6,699 nucleotides of DNA from positions 1 through 6,699 of the forward strand of contig VAXA01000124.1 in the NCBI GenBank assembly GCA_005883365.1, read 5' to 3'. This stretch comes from Actinomycetota bacterium. GTDB taxonomy: Bacteria; Actinomycetota; Thermoleophilia; Gaiellales; Gaiellaceae. The number at the start of each line of letters is the position of its first letter. Position 1 is the stretch's first letter. Shown in pieces: positions 1-6,336 of this stretch. A model generated the notes under the pieces. It saw nothing but the letters and a program-made list of their open reading frames with translations. It made no database searches and was not told the origin of the DNA. Both the position numbers and the translations under genes were made by a program.

Positions 1-248
1 ACCGGCTCCTCGCCCGGCCAGACGCCGACGTCTTCGAGGCTCGCGTCGCTGAAGTCCGGCTCGAGGCCGTCCATCGTCTCCTCGATTCGCGCCTGTTCCT
101 CGCTCTTGAAGAGCGGATGGTTCTCGAAGCGATCCCCGTCCTTATAGTGCTCGATCGGCATCGTGTCGCCGAGCTGCGCGTTCCGCTCTTTCAGGTCGAG
201 GTGATCCTTGATGACCTGCGCGAAGATGGACGGTGTTTCTACCGGCAT
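1..248 (-). CDS. Hypothetical acidic protein, 3' end outside the window
   Basis: An open reading frame on the minus strand starts with ATG at 248 and stays open to the left edge, giving the first 82 residues. It begins MPVETPSIFAQVIKDHLDLK and later contains MPIEHYKDGDRFENHPLFKS, followed by a strongly acidic stretch (many Glu/Asp). No signal peptide or membrane segment is visible, so it is probably cytoplasmic. The start is supported by a GGGAGG Shine-Dalgarno 7 nt upstream (256-261). It lies 79 bp downstream of the diguanylate cyclase gene on the same strand and may be co-transcribed with it or have its own promoter (a TATCAT hexamer sits at 288-293). I do not recognise a named family and assign no function. 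That it is coding is fairly sure from the SD, the open frame and the natural residue composition. Confidence 0.75.
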   Translation of the reverse strand, partial: MPVETPSIFAQVIKDHLDLKERNAQLGDTMPIEHYKDGDRFENHPLFKSEEQARIEETMDGLEPDFSDASLEDVGVWPGEEP

Positions 249-255
249 GAAGCGT

Positions 256-261
256 CCTCCC
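256..261 (-). promoter_or_regulatory. Ribosome binding site of the leftmost gene
   Basis: The minus strand reads GGGAGG here, a near-perfect anti-16S match, with a 7-nt spacer before the ATG at 248. It fixes the start of the partial gene at the left edge. A TATCAT hexamer (5 of 6 to the -10 consensus) lies at 288-293 about 40 bp before the ATG, but no matching -35 box was found. Confidence 0.7.
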
Positions 262-310
262 ATGGGTCGTACTCGTCGTCCGCGCGCATGATAACCGGGA
301 TTGCTGCTGG

Positions 311-325
311 CTTCCGGTGCGGAAG
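311..325 (-). terminator. Small hairpin just after the cyclase stop codon
   Basis: CTTCCG at 311-316 and CGGAAG at 320-325 form a perfect 6-bp inverted repeat around a 3-nt loop, beginning 2 bp after the TGA of the diguanylate cyclase gene. It could stop or attenuate transcription or protect the 3' end. There is no U-tract after it on the minus strand, so it is not a classical intrinsic terminator; the stem is short and could be chance in such GC-rich DNA. Confidence 0.3.
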
Positions 326-327
326 TG

Positions 328-2106
328 TCAAAACGCAGCCGGGACGGCTCGCTCGACGCGGTTCTTCCCAGCGCGCTTCGCCCGGTAGAGAGCGCCGTCG
401 GCGGCCGTGAGAAGCTGTTCGACGCTCGAACCGGACCCGAACTCGGCGACCCCGAAGCTCGCAGTCACGCGGAGACCGGGAGCGCCGGGGATGCTCCGCT
501 CGGCCAGCCCGACACGGACGCGCTCGGCGAGCTGAGCCGCTCCCTCCTCGTCGGCACCGGGTAGCAGGAGTAGGAACTCCTCGCCGCCCCAGCGCCCCGC
601 AACGTCCGACTCGCGGAGCGTCTCGCGGAGAACGTCGGCGAACGCCCGCAGCATCCCGTCCCCGACGGCGTGTCCATGGGCATCGTTCACGTCCTTGAAC
701 CCGTCGAGGTCGACGAGAACGACCGAGAACGGCGTGCCGAGGCGCTCTGCGCGAGCCGTCTCTCCCTGAAGGGCATCGGAACAGGCGCGACGGTTGGCCA
801 GACCCGTGAGGCCGTCGACGAGCGCCTGCCGCTCGACCATCCCATGCAGGCGAGCGTTCTCGAGCGCCACGACGGCCTGCGCCGCAAGCAACGCGGCGTT
901 CAACCGCTGCTCCTCGGTGAATGAGTCGCCGACGAGCTCCAGCGTCCCGAAGTGCTCGCCCGCGGCGTTCAGCGGCAGGCTCAGCCGTTCGCCCTGTGCA
1001 TTCGCGTCGCCGCTCACGACGACTGACCCGTCCGCCGACACGATCCGGCAGCCTCGCGCGGAAGTCGCCTCTGCCGCCTCCGCCGCAACGATGCGGAGCA
1101 GCTGCTCGGCGTCGTGTGTCGCCGCAAGCGCCTCACCGAAGCGAGCCAGCGCCTGCCGCCCGCGGGCGCGCTCGGCCTCGAGCTCGGCGAGCCGCGCCTC
1201 TAGCTGCGTCGCCATGTCGTTGAGCGCGGCACCGAGGGCCGCGAACTCGTCGTGGCCGCGGATGGGCACCCGCTCGGCCAGGCTCCCGTGCGCGATCTCC
1301 CGCGCGGCCGTGGCGAAACGGCGGAGGTTCCGGACGATCGACCGCCCCTGCAGGTACGCGACCCCACCTACGAGCGCGAGGCATGCGAGCAACCCGAGGA
1401 GGATCCGGTCGCGTGTTCGCGCGTCGGCGGCGTCGATCAGAGCCTTTGGCGTCAGGACGGCGAGCCGCGCCGCGGGCACTTCCGGAAGCACCGGCCCGGC
1501 GAGCGCCTGGTACCGGGAGTCCGCTACCTGCACCGTCGCGCTCCGCCCCGCCGCCACGGCGACCTGACCGTGAAGCGACGGCGCCGACGCCACGATCCGC
1601 GTTCCCTCGAGCAGCACGAGAACGTCGCCGGTGTCGAACGCCGCACCGCGGCGAAGGCGCTCGACGAGGCCGACATCGAGCGGAACCGTCGCCACGACCT
1701 CGCCGAGGCGACGCGCTCCCACGACGACGTCGACGGGCAGCCGAGCCGCGAGACGCGGCAGAGCGCCCGCGCGAAGTCCACCTGCGCCGACGACATACAG
1801 CGACGGCTCATGGGCGAGGATCCGTCGCAGCGCCCGGTGGTCCTGGCGCTCGAGCGCGCTCTGCAGCGGTCGCGAGCGCGCGAGCCGCTCTGCTTCCGCC
1901 TGCGCCCGGTCGGCCCGTTGCTGGTAGAGCGTAAGCGCGGCGCGAAGCCCCGCCTCCTGGCGCAGGGTGACCTGTCGCGACTCGCCGGCGCCGGCCACCG
2001 TGCTGAACCCCCAGTACGTGGCCGCCAGAGGGATGAGCGAGAGCAGGACGAAATACGCAACGAGCTTGAGCTTGAAGCTGCTCAGCTGCGACCTCCCCAA
2101 GGTCAA
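328..2106 (-). CDS. Membrane-bound diguanylate cyclase (sensor-HAMP-GAF-GGDEF)
   Basis: Predicted to condense two GTP into cyclic di-GMP at the inner face of the membrane. Numbering from TTG at 2106 (592 aa): one membrane helix at about 12-35 (KLVAYFVLLSLIPLAATYWG), an extracytoplasmic region at about 37-232 resembling Cache-type sensors, a second helix at about 233-254, HAMP at 255-309, a GAF-like domain at about 316-422, and GGDEF at 426-587. The GGDEF domain opens with DGLTGLANRR, has the metal-binding DLDGFKDVND segment (466-475) and the catalytic GGEEF (507-511). RESD (498-501), exactly five residues before GGEEF, is the RxxD inhibitory site, so product feedback is expected. No EAL or HD-GYP domain is present, so it should synthesise and not degrade c-di-GMP. 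The start is uncertain: the frame is open to an ATG at 2274, with another ATG at 2169, but both lie opposite the 5' end or SD of the divergent gene starting at 2168. TTG 2106 has AAGGGGG upstream; CTG 2085 has a better GGGGAGG. The ligand is unknown. Confidence 0.9.
   Translation of the reverse strand: MTLGRSQLSSFKLKLVAYFVLLSLIPLAATYWGFSTVAGAGESRQVTLRQEAGLRAALTLYQQRADRAQAEAERLARSRPLQSALERQDHRALRRILAHEPSLYVVGAGGLRAGALPRLAARLPVDVVVGARRLGEVVATVPLDVGLVERLRRGAAFDTGDVLVLLEGTRIVASAPSLHGQVAVAAGRSATVQVADSRYQALAGPVLPEVPAARLAVLTPKALIDAADARTRDRILLGLLACLALVGGVAYLQGRSIVRNLRRFATAAREIAHGSLAERVPIRGHDEFAALGAALNDMATQLEARLAELEAERARGRQALARFGEALAATHDAEQLLRIVAAEAAEATSARGCRIVSADGSVVVSGDANAQGERLSLPLNAAGEHFGTLELVGDSFTEEQRLNAALLAAQAVVALENARLHGMVERQALVDGLTGLANRRACSDALQGETARAERLGTPFSVVLVDLDGFKDVNDAHGHAVGDGMLRAFADVLRETLRESDVAGRWGGEEFLLLLPGADEEGAAQLAERVRVGLAERSIPGAPGLRVTASFGVAEFGSGSSVEQLLTAADGALYRAKRAGKNRVERAVPAAF
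2091..2098 (-). promoter_or_regulatory. Strong Shine-Dalgarno-like GGGGAGGT at the cyclase 5' end
   Basis: The minus strand reads GGGGAGGT here, followed after about 6 nt by CTG (2085) in the cyclase frame, then codons for SSFKLKL and the first membrane helix. It is the best ribosome-binding sequence near the cyclase 5' end, yet no ATG, GTG or TTG is spaced to use it; TTG codons at 2106 and 2100 lie before or at it. It may serve a rare CTG start or may simply be coding sequence. Confidence 0.35.
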
Positions 2107-2154
2107 GCCGAAACCCCCTTCTGCCGATAGTCCCTTGGGGATGTTGTCGGCGGG

Positions 2155-2160
2155 AGGAGG
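2155..2160 (+). promoter_or_regulatory. Ribosome binding site of the Pro-rich secreted protein
   Basis: AGGAGG, a perfect SD, with a 7-nt spacer to ATG 2168. It decides the start of the plus-strand gene and argues against the long N-terminal extension of the opposite cyclase frame, which would run antisense across it. Confidence 0.75.
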
Positions 2161-2167
2161 GAATGGC

Positions 2168-2866
2168 ATGAGCCGGAAGGAGCGGGTGACCGCTGCGCTT
2201 CTGCTCGCGATCGCCGTCGTCGGCGGCGCGCTTATCCCGCGCCTTCTCGCATCGACCCCGGCCCCTCTCGGCATCGCGCTCGGACCGAGTCCCAGCCAAA
2301 GCGTCGTTCGAGCGCCCGCGATTCCCGGGCCGCCGCGCGAGGCACCAGCCTCTCACGTGGCTCCGACCCCGCCCGCTCGCTTCATCGTTCAGCCGGCGCC
2401 GAAGCCGAGCGCGACCCAGACGAAGCATGCTCCTGCTCGGCGCCCTCCTCCGACCTCGACCGGAGCGCTCAGTCCTCCGCCGCCACCAACGCCACCGCCG
2501 CCCGCGACGACGGCCACTCCGCCGCCCCCGTCGTCGCTGCCATCAACGACCGGCGAACGGCCGGGCCACGGCTACGGCGACAAGAACCACATCCATACGG
2601 GTCCTCCCGGCAGAGGTGATTCGGCTGGGGTTGGGCCGGTACCGCGCAGCCACGGGCCCGATCTGCCAGGATCCAAGCATGGCCGGCCGGTTCCGCAAGT
2701 TCCGCCCCACGCCGTGGGCCCTCACGGTCGCGGCGTGGGACATCTGGCGCCGCCTCCCCCCGCAACAGCGCCGGCAGCTCCTGAAGCTGGCGCGCAAGCA
2801 CGGCCCGACGCTCGCGGCGCGGGCGGCCAAGGCAACCCGCCGCCGCCGATAGCACACGGCCGCTAG
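2168..2866 (+). CDS. Secreted or membrane-anchored Pro-rich protein, unknown function
   Basis: A 232-codon frame starting at ATG 2168 behind a perfect AGGAGG. Residues 1-6 (MSRKER) are basic and 7-28 form a hydrophobic helix (VTAALLLAIAVVGGALIPRL), so a signal peptide or N-terminal anchor is expected. No lipobox cysteine is present. Residues 30-128 are a low-complexity Pro/Ala/Ser/Thr-rich stretch with runs of Pro (103-122), typical of a wall-spanning spacer. Residues 134-148 (GHGYGDKNHIHTGPP plus G) are the only complex motif; I recall similar His/Gly/Asp motifs near the C-terminus of actinobacterial secreted hypothetical proteins, with no known role. From about residue 150 the frame turns into Pro/Gly/His-rich sequence with poor third-position G/C and overlaps the small gene at 2679-2852, so this tail is probably a shadow. 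A TGA at 2617-2619 in a neighbouring frame would end the protein just after the motif. Divergent from the cyclase gene. Confidence 0.65.
   Translation: MSRKERVTAALLLAIAVVGGALIPRLLASTPAPLGIALGPSPSQSVVRAPAIPGPPREAPASHVAPTPPARFIVQPAPKPSATQTKHAPARRPPPTSTGALSPPPPPTPPPPATTATPPPPSSLPSTTGERPGHGYGDKNHIHTGPPGRGDSAGVGPVPRSHGPDLPGSKHGRPVPQVPPHAVGPHGRGVGHLAPPPPATAPAAPEAGAQARPDARGAGGQGNPPPPIAHGR
2679..2852 (+). CDS. Small basic protein (57 aa), unknown function
   Basis: Starts MAGRFRKFRPTPWALTVAAW, continues with DIWRRLPPQQRRQLLKLARK and HGP, and ends in an Arg-rich tail (KATRRRR). It contains three Trp and many Arg/Lys, with an amphipathic helical central part; no convincing membrane segment. ATG 2679 is preceded by AGGA with a 7-nt spacer. 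Third codon positions are G or C in 54 of 57 codons, whereas the overlapping longer frame has many A/T third positions here, so this frame looks like the coding one. I recall similar short proteins with an LPP.QRR..L.LARKHGP core in deep-branching actinobacteria, without a known function. The charge would suit binding to nucleic acid or membrane, but that is only inference. It lies inside the 3' part of the Pro-rich protein frame on the same strand and converges on the E1 gene 27 bp away. Confidence 0.65.
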   Translation: MAGRFRKFRPTPWALTVAAWDIWRRLPPQQRRQLLKLARKHGPTLAARAAKATRRRR

Positions 2867-2878
2867 ATCCGGGCCTGC

Positions 2879-5737
2879 CTAGAGACTCATGGCCGTGCGG
2901 ACGATGCGATCCTGCTCGCGCAGGTGCGCGGTCGGATAGCCCTCGCTCGGGCTGGCGCGCCAGGGACGTCCGACGTACAGGAGCGGCACGCCTTCCGGCT
3001 TCGTCTCTTCGAGCCGGTGCCGAATCGCGCGCCAGGCGCCCATGTTCTGCGGCTCTTCCTGCGCCCACACGAGCTCGCGCAGGTTCGGGTACCCGGCGAC
3101 CAGTGCCTTTGCGCGCTCGACCGGGAACGGGTAGAGCTGCTCGATCCGGGCGACCGCCACGCCGGCCGCCTGCCCACGCTCCTCGTGGCCGACGATGTCG
3201 TAGTAGACCTTCCCCTGGCAGAGCACGAGCCGCTCGACGCGCTCTCGGTCTCCCCCGACAAAGCCCGGGTCGTCGAGTGCGGGCCGGAACTCGCCGCTCG
3301 CCAGATCCTCGAGCGTCGAGCCCGCTTGCTTCAGCCGCAGAAGCCCCTTCGGGGTCATGACCACGAGGGGCCGCGCGGTTGCGTCGAGCGCCTGCCGCCG
3401 CAGCAGGTGGAAGTACTGGCCGGACGTGGTGCAGTTGGCGATCCGTAGGTTCTCCTGCGCTGCAAGCTGGAGGAAGCGCTCCAGGCGGGCACTCGAGTGC
3501 TCGGGCCCGTTGCCCTCGTAGCCGTGCGGCAGGAGGAGCGTGAGGCGGGTCGACTCCCGCCACTTCGACAGCCCGGCGGCGATGAACTGGTCGATCACGA
3601 TCTGCGCGCCGTTGACGAAGTCGCCGAACTGGGCCTCCCAGAGGACGAGCGCCTCCGGCGCCGCAGCGGCATAGCCGTACTCGAAGCCGACGCAGGCGTA
3701 CTCCGAGAGCGGGGAGTTGTAGATCTCGAACGCCGCTCCCGCGTCGTCGAGATGCTGGAGCGGCGTGTACGTCGCCCCCGTCTGCACGTCGTGGAGGACG
3801 TCGTGCCGGTGCGAGAACGTGCCGCGCTCGGTGACCTGGCCCGTCAGCCGGATCGGGATCCCCTCGACGAGGAGCGAGGCGAACGCGAGCGCCTCCGCCT
3901 GGCCCCAGTCGATCCCGCCCTCTTCGAGGGTCTCGCGCCGCCGCTCGAGCTGGCGCATGAGCTTCGGGTGCGGCGAGAAGCCGTCGGGAACGCGGAGGAG
4001 CTGCTCGTTGAGGGCGCGCAGCCGTTCGGCGGCGACCGCCGTCACGACCTCGTCGCCGGTCGCAGCCGGAATGTGCGTGTCGTCGCGTGCCGGAGGCTCC
4101 GGCCGGCCGAACGTCTGCTTCAGCGCCTCGTGGGCCCGGCGGAGCTCGGCGAGAATCTCCTCGTCCAGCTCGTCCGCCTGCTCCTGCGTGACGTCGCCCT
4201 CGGTCACGAGACGCGCAGCGAACTGCTCGCGCGCCGTCGGATGCTCTGCAATCGCGGCCGCTAGGAGTGGCTGCGTGTACGCGGCCTCGTCCTGCTCGTT
4301 GTGGCCGTGGCGCCGGTAGCCGACGAGATCGACGACGACGTCGTGGCCGAAGCGACGTCGGTACGCGAGCGCTAGCCGGATCGCCGCGAGCGCCGCTTCG
4401 GGGTCGTCGGCGTTGACATGGACGATCGGGATGTCGAAGCCCTTGGCGAGGTCGCTCGAGTAGCGCGTCGAGCGCCCGCTTTCCGGGTCGGTCGTGAAAC
4501 CGACCTGGTTGTTCGAGATCAGGTGCAGCGTGCCGCCGGTCGAGTAGCCGGCGAGCGCCTGGAGGTTGAGCGTCTCGGCGACGCTCCCCTGGCCGGCGAA
4601 CGACGCGTCGCCGTGGATGAGGACCGGAAGAGCGACGCTCGGGTCGTGGTACCCCTGCCGGGAGGAGCGGTCGGTCTGCTCCGCGCGCGCCCTCCCTTCG
4701 ACGACCGGGTCGACCGCCTCGAGGTGGCTCGGATTGGAGACGAGCGTGATCGTGATGTCGCCGCTCGGGGTCGAGCGGGTTCCCTGCGCGCCGAGGTGGT
4801 ACTTGACGTCGCCGCTGCCTCCCTCCTCGCTGGACACGACGGCCTCGATCGTGCGCTCGCCCTCGAACTCGCGCAGGATCGTCTCGTACGGGCGCCCGAC
4901 GACGTGAGCGAGGACGTTGAGCCGGCCGCGGTGGGCCATTCCGAGCACGATCTCGTGGGCGCCGCCCGCGGCGGCGAGATCGATCGCCTCGTCGAGCATC
5001 GGGATCATCACGTCGAGCCCCTCGACGGAGAACTGCTTCTGGCCGAGGAACGCGCGCCGCAGGTAGCGCTCCATCCCCTCCACCTGGCTCAGCCTGGTGA
5101 GCAGGCGCACCCGCTCGTCGCGCGAGAGCGGACGGCGGTAGCGGCCCGACTCGATCGCCTGCCGCAGCCAGACGCGCTCCTCGTGGTCGGAGATGTGCTC
5201 GATCTCGTAGGCGATCGTGCCGATGTAGGTCTCCCGCAGCCGCGGCAGCGCGTCGGCGAGCGTCTCGCCCTCGACGAAGAGGCGGAGGAGCGAGGCGGGA
5301 ATCCGCGCCTGGAGCTCGGGCGTCAGCTTAGGGATCAGGCGCTCGGGCTCGAGCGCCGGATCGCCGTGCGGCTCCGAGCCCAGCGGGTCGATCCGCGCAG
5401 CCAGGTGACCGTGCATGCGGAACGCCTTGACGAGCGCCATCGCGGCGGCGATGCCGCCGAGGAGCTCCTCGTCCGCGGGAGCTGCCGGCACCGGTGCAGG
5501 TGCGGGCGCAGCTGCGGGAGGCGGGGGCGCGGCGACCGGCGCCGCGTGTCCGTCCCCGTCCGCGGCAGCGCGCTCGAGCAGGCGCGCGAGACCCGGCTGG
5601 CGACGGAGGAGCGCCTCGGGCTCGCTTTCGAACAGGTCGCGCCATTCCTCGGGCACGGCGCCGGGGTTGTCGAGGTACTGCTCGAGGAGCAGCGCTGCGT
5701 AGCCGGTGTTCAGCCCGTCGACGTCGGGACGTCCCAT
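2879..5737 (-). CDS. sucA: 2-oxoglutarate dehydrogenase E1 component (ThDP-dependent)
   Basis: Catalyses the thiamine-diphosphate-dependent decarboxylation of 2-oxoglutarate and transfer of the succinyl group to the lipoyl arm of E2, the TCA step to succinyl-CoA; cytoplasmic. Full length, 952 aa from ATG 5737 (TTG 5743, two codons earlier, is also possible; neither has a clear SD). In order: the N-terminal peptide of this family (GYAALLLEQYLDNPGAVPEE, 12-31), a Pro/Ala linker (66-88), then the E1 core: HGHLAARIDPLG (109-120), GMAHRGRLNVL (266-276), KYHLG (312-316), SNPSHLEAVDPVVEG (334-348), HGDASFAGQG (375-384), ISNNQVGFTT (407-416), GYRRHGHNEQDE (473-484), GTFSHRHDVLHD (639-650), WEAQFGDFVNGAQ (700-712), LLPHGYEGNGPEHSSAR (735-751), and a C-terminal AQEEPQNMGAW and GRPWRASPSEGYPTAH. 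No acyltransferase domain lies between linker and core, unlike the E1-E2 fusions of Mycobacterium and Corynebacterium. E2 and E3 genes are not in the window. Probably transcribed with the two small membrane-protein genes upstream. Confidence 0.97.
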   Translation of the reverse strand: MGRPDVDGLNTGYAALLLEQYLDNPGAVPEEWRDLFESEPEALLRRQPGLARLLERAAADGDGHAAPVAAPPPPAAAPAPAPVPAAPADEELLGGIAAAMALVKAFRMHGHLAARIDPLGSEPHGDPALEPERLIPKLTPELQARIPASLLRLFVEGETLADALPRLRETYIGTIAYEIEHISDHEERVWLRQAIESGRYRRPLSRDERVRLLTRLSQVEGMERYLRRAFLGQKQFSVEGLDVMIPMLDEAIDLAAAGGAHEIVLGMAHRGRLNVLAHVVGRPYETILREFEGERTIEAVVSSEEGGSGDVKYHLGAQGTRSTPSGDITITLVSNPSHLEAVDPVVEGRARAEQTDRSSRQGYHDPSVALPVLIHGDASFAGQGSVAETLNLQALAGYSTGGTLHLISNNQVGFTTDPESGRSTRYSSDLAKGFDIPIVHVNADDPEAALAAIRLALAYRRRFGHDVVVDLVGYRRHGHNEQDEAAYTQPLLAAAIAEHPTAREQFAARLVTEGDVTQEQADELDEEILAELRRAHEALKQTFGRPEPPARDDTHIPAATGDEVVTAVAAERLRALNEQLLRVPDGFSPHPKLMRQLERRRETLEEGGIDWGQAEALAFASLLVEGIPIRLTGQVTERGTFSHRHDVLHDVQTGATYTPLQHLDDAGAAFEIYNSPLSEYACVGFEYGYAAAAPEALVLWEAQFGDFVNGAQIVIDQFIAAGLSKWRESTRLTLLLPHGYEGNGPEHSSARLERFLQLAAQENLRIANCTTSGQYFHLLRRQALDATARPLVVMTPKGLLRLKQAGSTLEDLASGEFRPALDDPGFVGGDRERVERLVLCQGKVYYDIVGHEERGQAAGVAVARIEQLYPFPVERAKALVAGYPNLRELVWAQEEPQNMGAWRAIRHRLEETKPEGVPLLYVGRPWRASPSEGYPTAHLREQDRIVRTAMSL

Positions 5738-5767
5738 GTCCAAGACTGTTGTAGCAGCGCCGCTGCG

Positions 5768-6052
5768 CTACCAGAGCGGGTGGCTCGTGACCACCGCGAC
5801 CGTGAACCCGAAGAAGAGGCAGACGGCACAGATGAGCACGGCCGCGAGCTGGAGGCGGCCCTTTTCGCCACCCATCCCCGAGGCGATGAGCGCGACTGCG
5901 AGCGACGGCAGGATCAGGCGTAACGGGTGCCACGCGATGCCCACGAGGCTCACGAAGATCGCGGTCGCCGCCAGGAAGCCCGCGACGGTCTCCGCCGTGC
6001 GACGGCCCGCAGGCTCCGCACGCTCGCGGAGGATCTCGCTTTCGGCGTTCAA
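5768..6052 (-). CDS. Small multi-pass membrane protein, unknown function
   Basis: A 94-residue protein from TTG 6052. Residues 1-20 are charged (ESEILRERAEPAGRRTAE), followed by three hydrophobic segments at about 21-41 (AGFLAATAIFVSLVGIAWHP region), 43-60 (LRLILPSLAVALIASGM) and 67-89 (LQLAAVLICAVCLFFGFTVA region), with a short charged loop GGEKGR between the last two. No catalytic motif is visible. The TTG overlaps the TGA of the upstream small gene as TTGA, so its translation is probably coupled to that gene; an AGGA lies about 12 nt before it. It ends 30 bp before the E1 start on the same strand, so the three genes likely form one transcript. It may be a membrane accessory protein, but the sequence does not say of what. 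No other start codon in frame would retain the charged N-terminus. Confidence 0.75.
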   Translation of the reverse strand: MNAESEILRERAEPAGRRTAETVAGFLAATAIFVSLVGIAWHPLRLILPSLAVALIASGMGGEKGRLQLAAVLICAVCLFFGFTVAVVTSHPLW

Positions 6053-6336
6053 CCGCGGGCGATCCTATCGGCGCGCGCAGCCGCCGCGCGCGCCGTGCGC
6101 GCGTAGACCCGGGACGGGCCGCCGTGCGGGCGAGGCGGCCGGCGGCGCGGCCGCCGGCGGAAGTGGTCGACGCCCGGCGGCGGCGGGTCGGGTACCACGC
6201 GAACTCCGGCAGGACCGCCGCGTCCGTGTGGCTCGGCCTTCACCGCATACCAAACCACGTAGCAGAGATATGCGATGGGGATCTTGAGGATCACCATCAG
6301 GAAGACGAGCTCCCAGAGCGTGTCCGGCGCCTTCAC
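6049..6336 (-). CDS. Small single-pass membrane protein with Arg/Pro-rich tail
   Basis: A 95-residue protein from GTG 6336, starting VKAPDTLWELVFLMVILKIP (initiator read as Met). One hydrophobic segment at about 8-29 is followed by a hydrophilic, Arg- and Pro-rich tail (PDPPPPGVDHFRRRPRRRPP and beyond) that is probably cytoplasmic by the positive-inside rule. The frame is open upstream to ATG 6423, but that start would overlap the divergent sigma-factor start, and the extra 29 residues look non-coding, so GTG is preferred; a GGGAG lies only 2 nt before it, which is unusually close. It overlaps the next gene by 4 bp and would be the first gene of the operon leading to the 2-oxoglutarate dehydrogenase E1. 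No family recognised; short proteins beginning with a W-E-L-V-F-L-type helix seem familiar from related actinobacteria, but this is recollection only. Confidence 0.7.
   Translation of the reverse strand: MKAPDTLWELVFLMVILKIPIAYLCYVVWYAVKAEPHGRGGPAGVRVVPDPPPPGVDHFRRRPRRRPPRPHGGPSRVYARTARAAAARADRIARG

Noticed and set aside
259..266. Palindrome CCCATGGG next to the SD of the leftmost gene as an operator
   Set aside because: Too short and partly made of the SD itself; expected by chance at this base composition.
1252..2130. A 292-codon plus-strand open frame antisense to the cyclase
   Set aside because: Shadow of the cyclase sensor and HAMP coding region; Arg-rich, without motif or SD.
2169..2274. 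N-terminal extension of the cyclase to ATG 2274 or 2169
   Set aside because: It lies antisense to the SD and signal-peptide codons of the divergent gene, has no SD, and encodes sequence atypical of a sensor-protein N-terminus.
2461..2540. CCG/CCA-rich triplet run as a DNA repeat array
   Set aside because: Explained by the poly-Pro codons of the exported protein; units are irregular and there is no spacer structure.
2855..2897. Inverted repeat CACGGCC/GGCCGTG between the converging genes as a bidirectional terminator
   Set aside because: The arms are only 7 bp with a 29-nt loop, one arm lies inside the E1 coding end, and there is no U-tract on either strand.
2469..3563. A 364-codon open frame on the minus strand overlapping the E1 3' end and the small plus-strand genes
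   Set aside because: It runs out of frame through conserved E1 sequence; the product is Arg/Pro/Ala-rich and without domains.
4418..5923. A 501-codon open frame on the plus strand opposite the E1 gene
   Set aside because: It is an antisense shadow of a fully conserved E1 gene in very GC-rich DNA; its product is dominated by Arg, Glu, Leu, Val and Asp with no recognisable domain and it has no good ribosome binding site.
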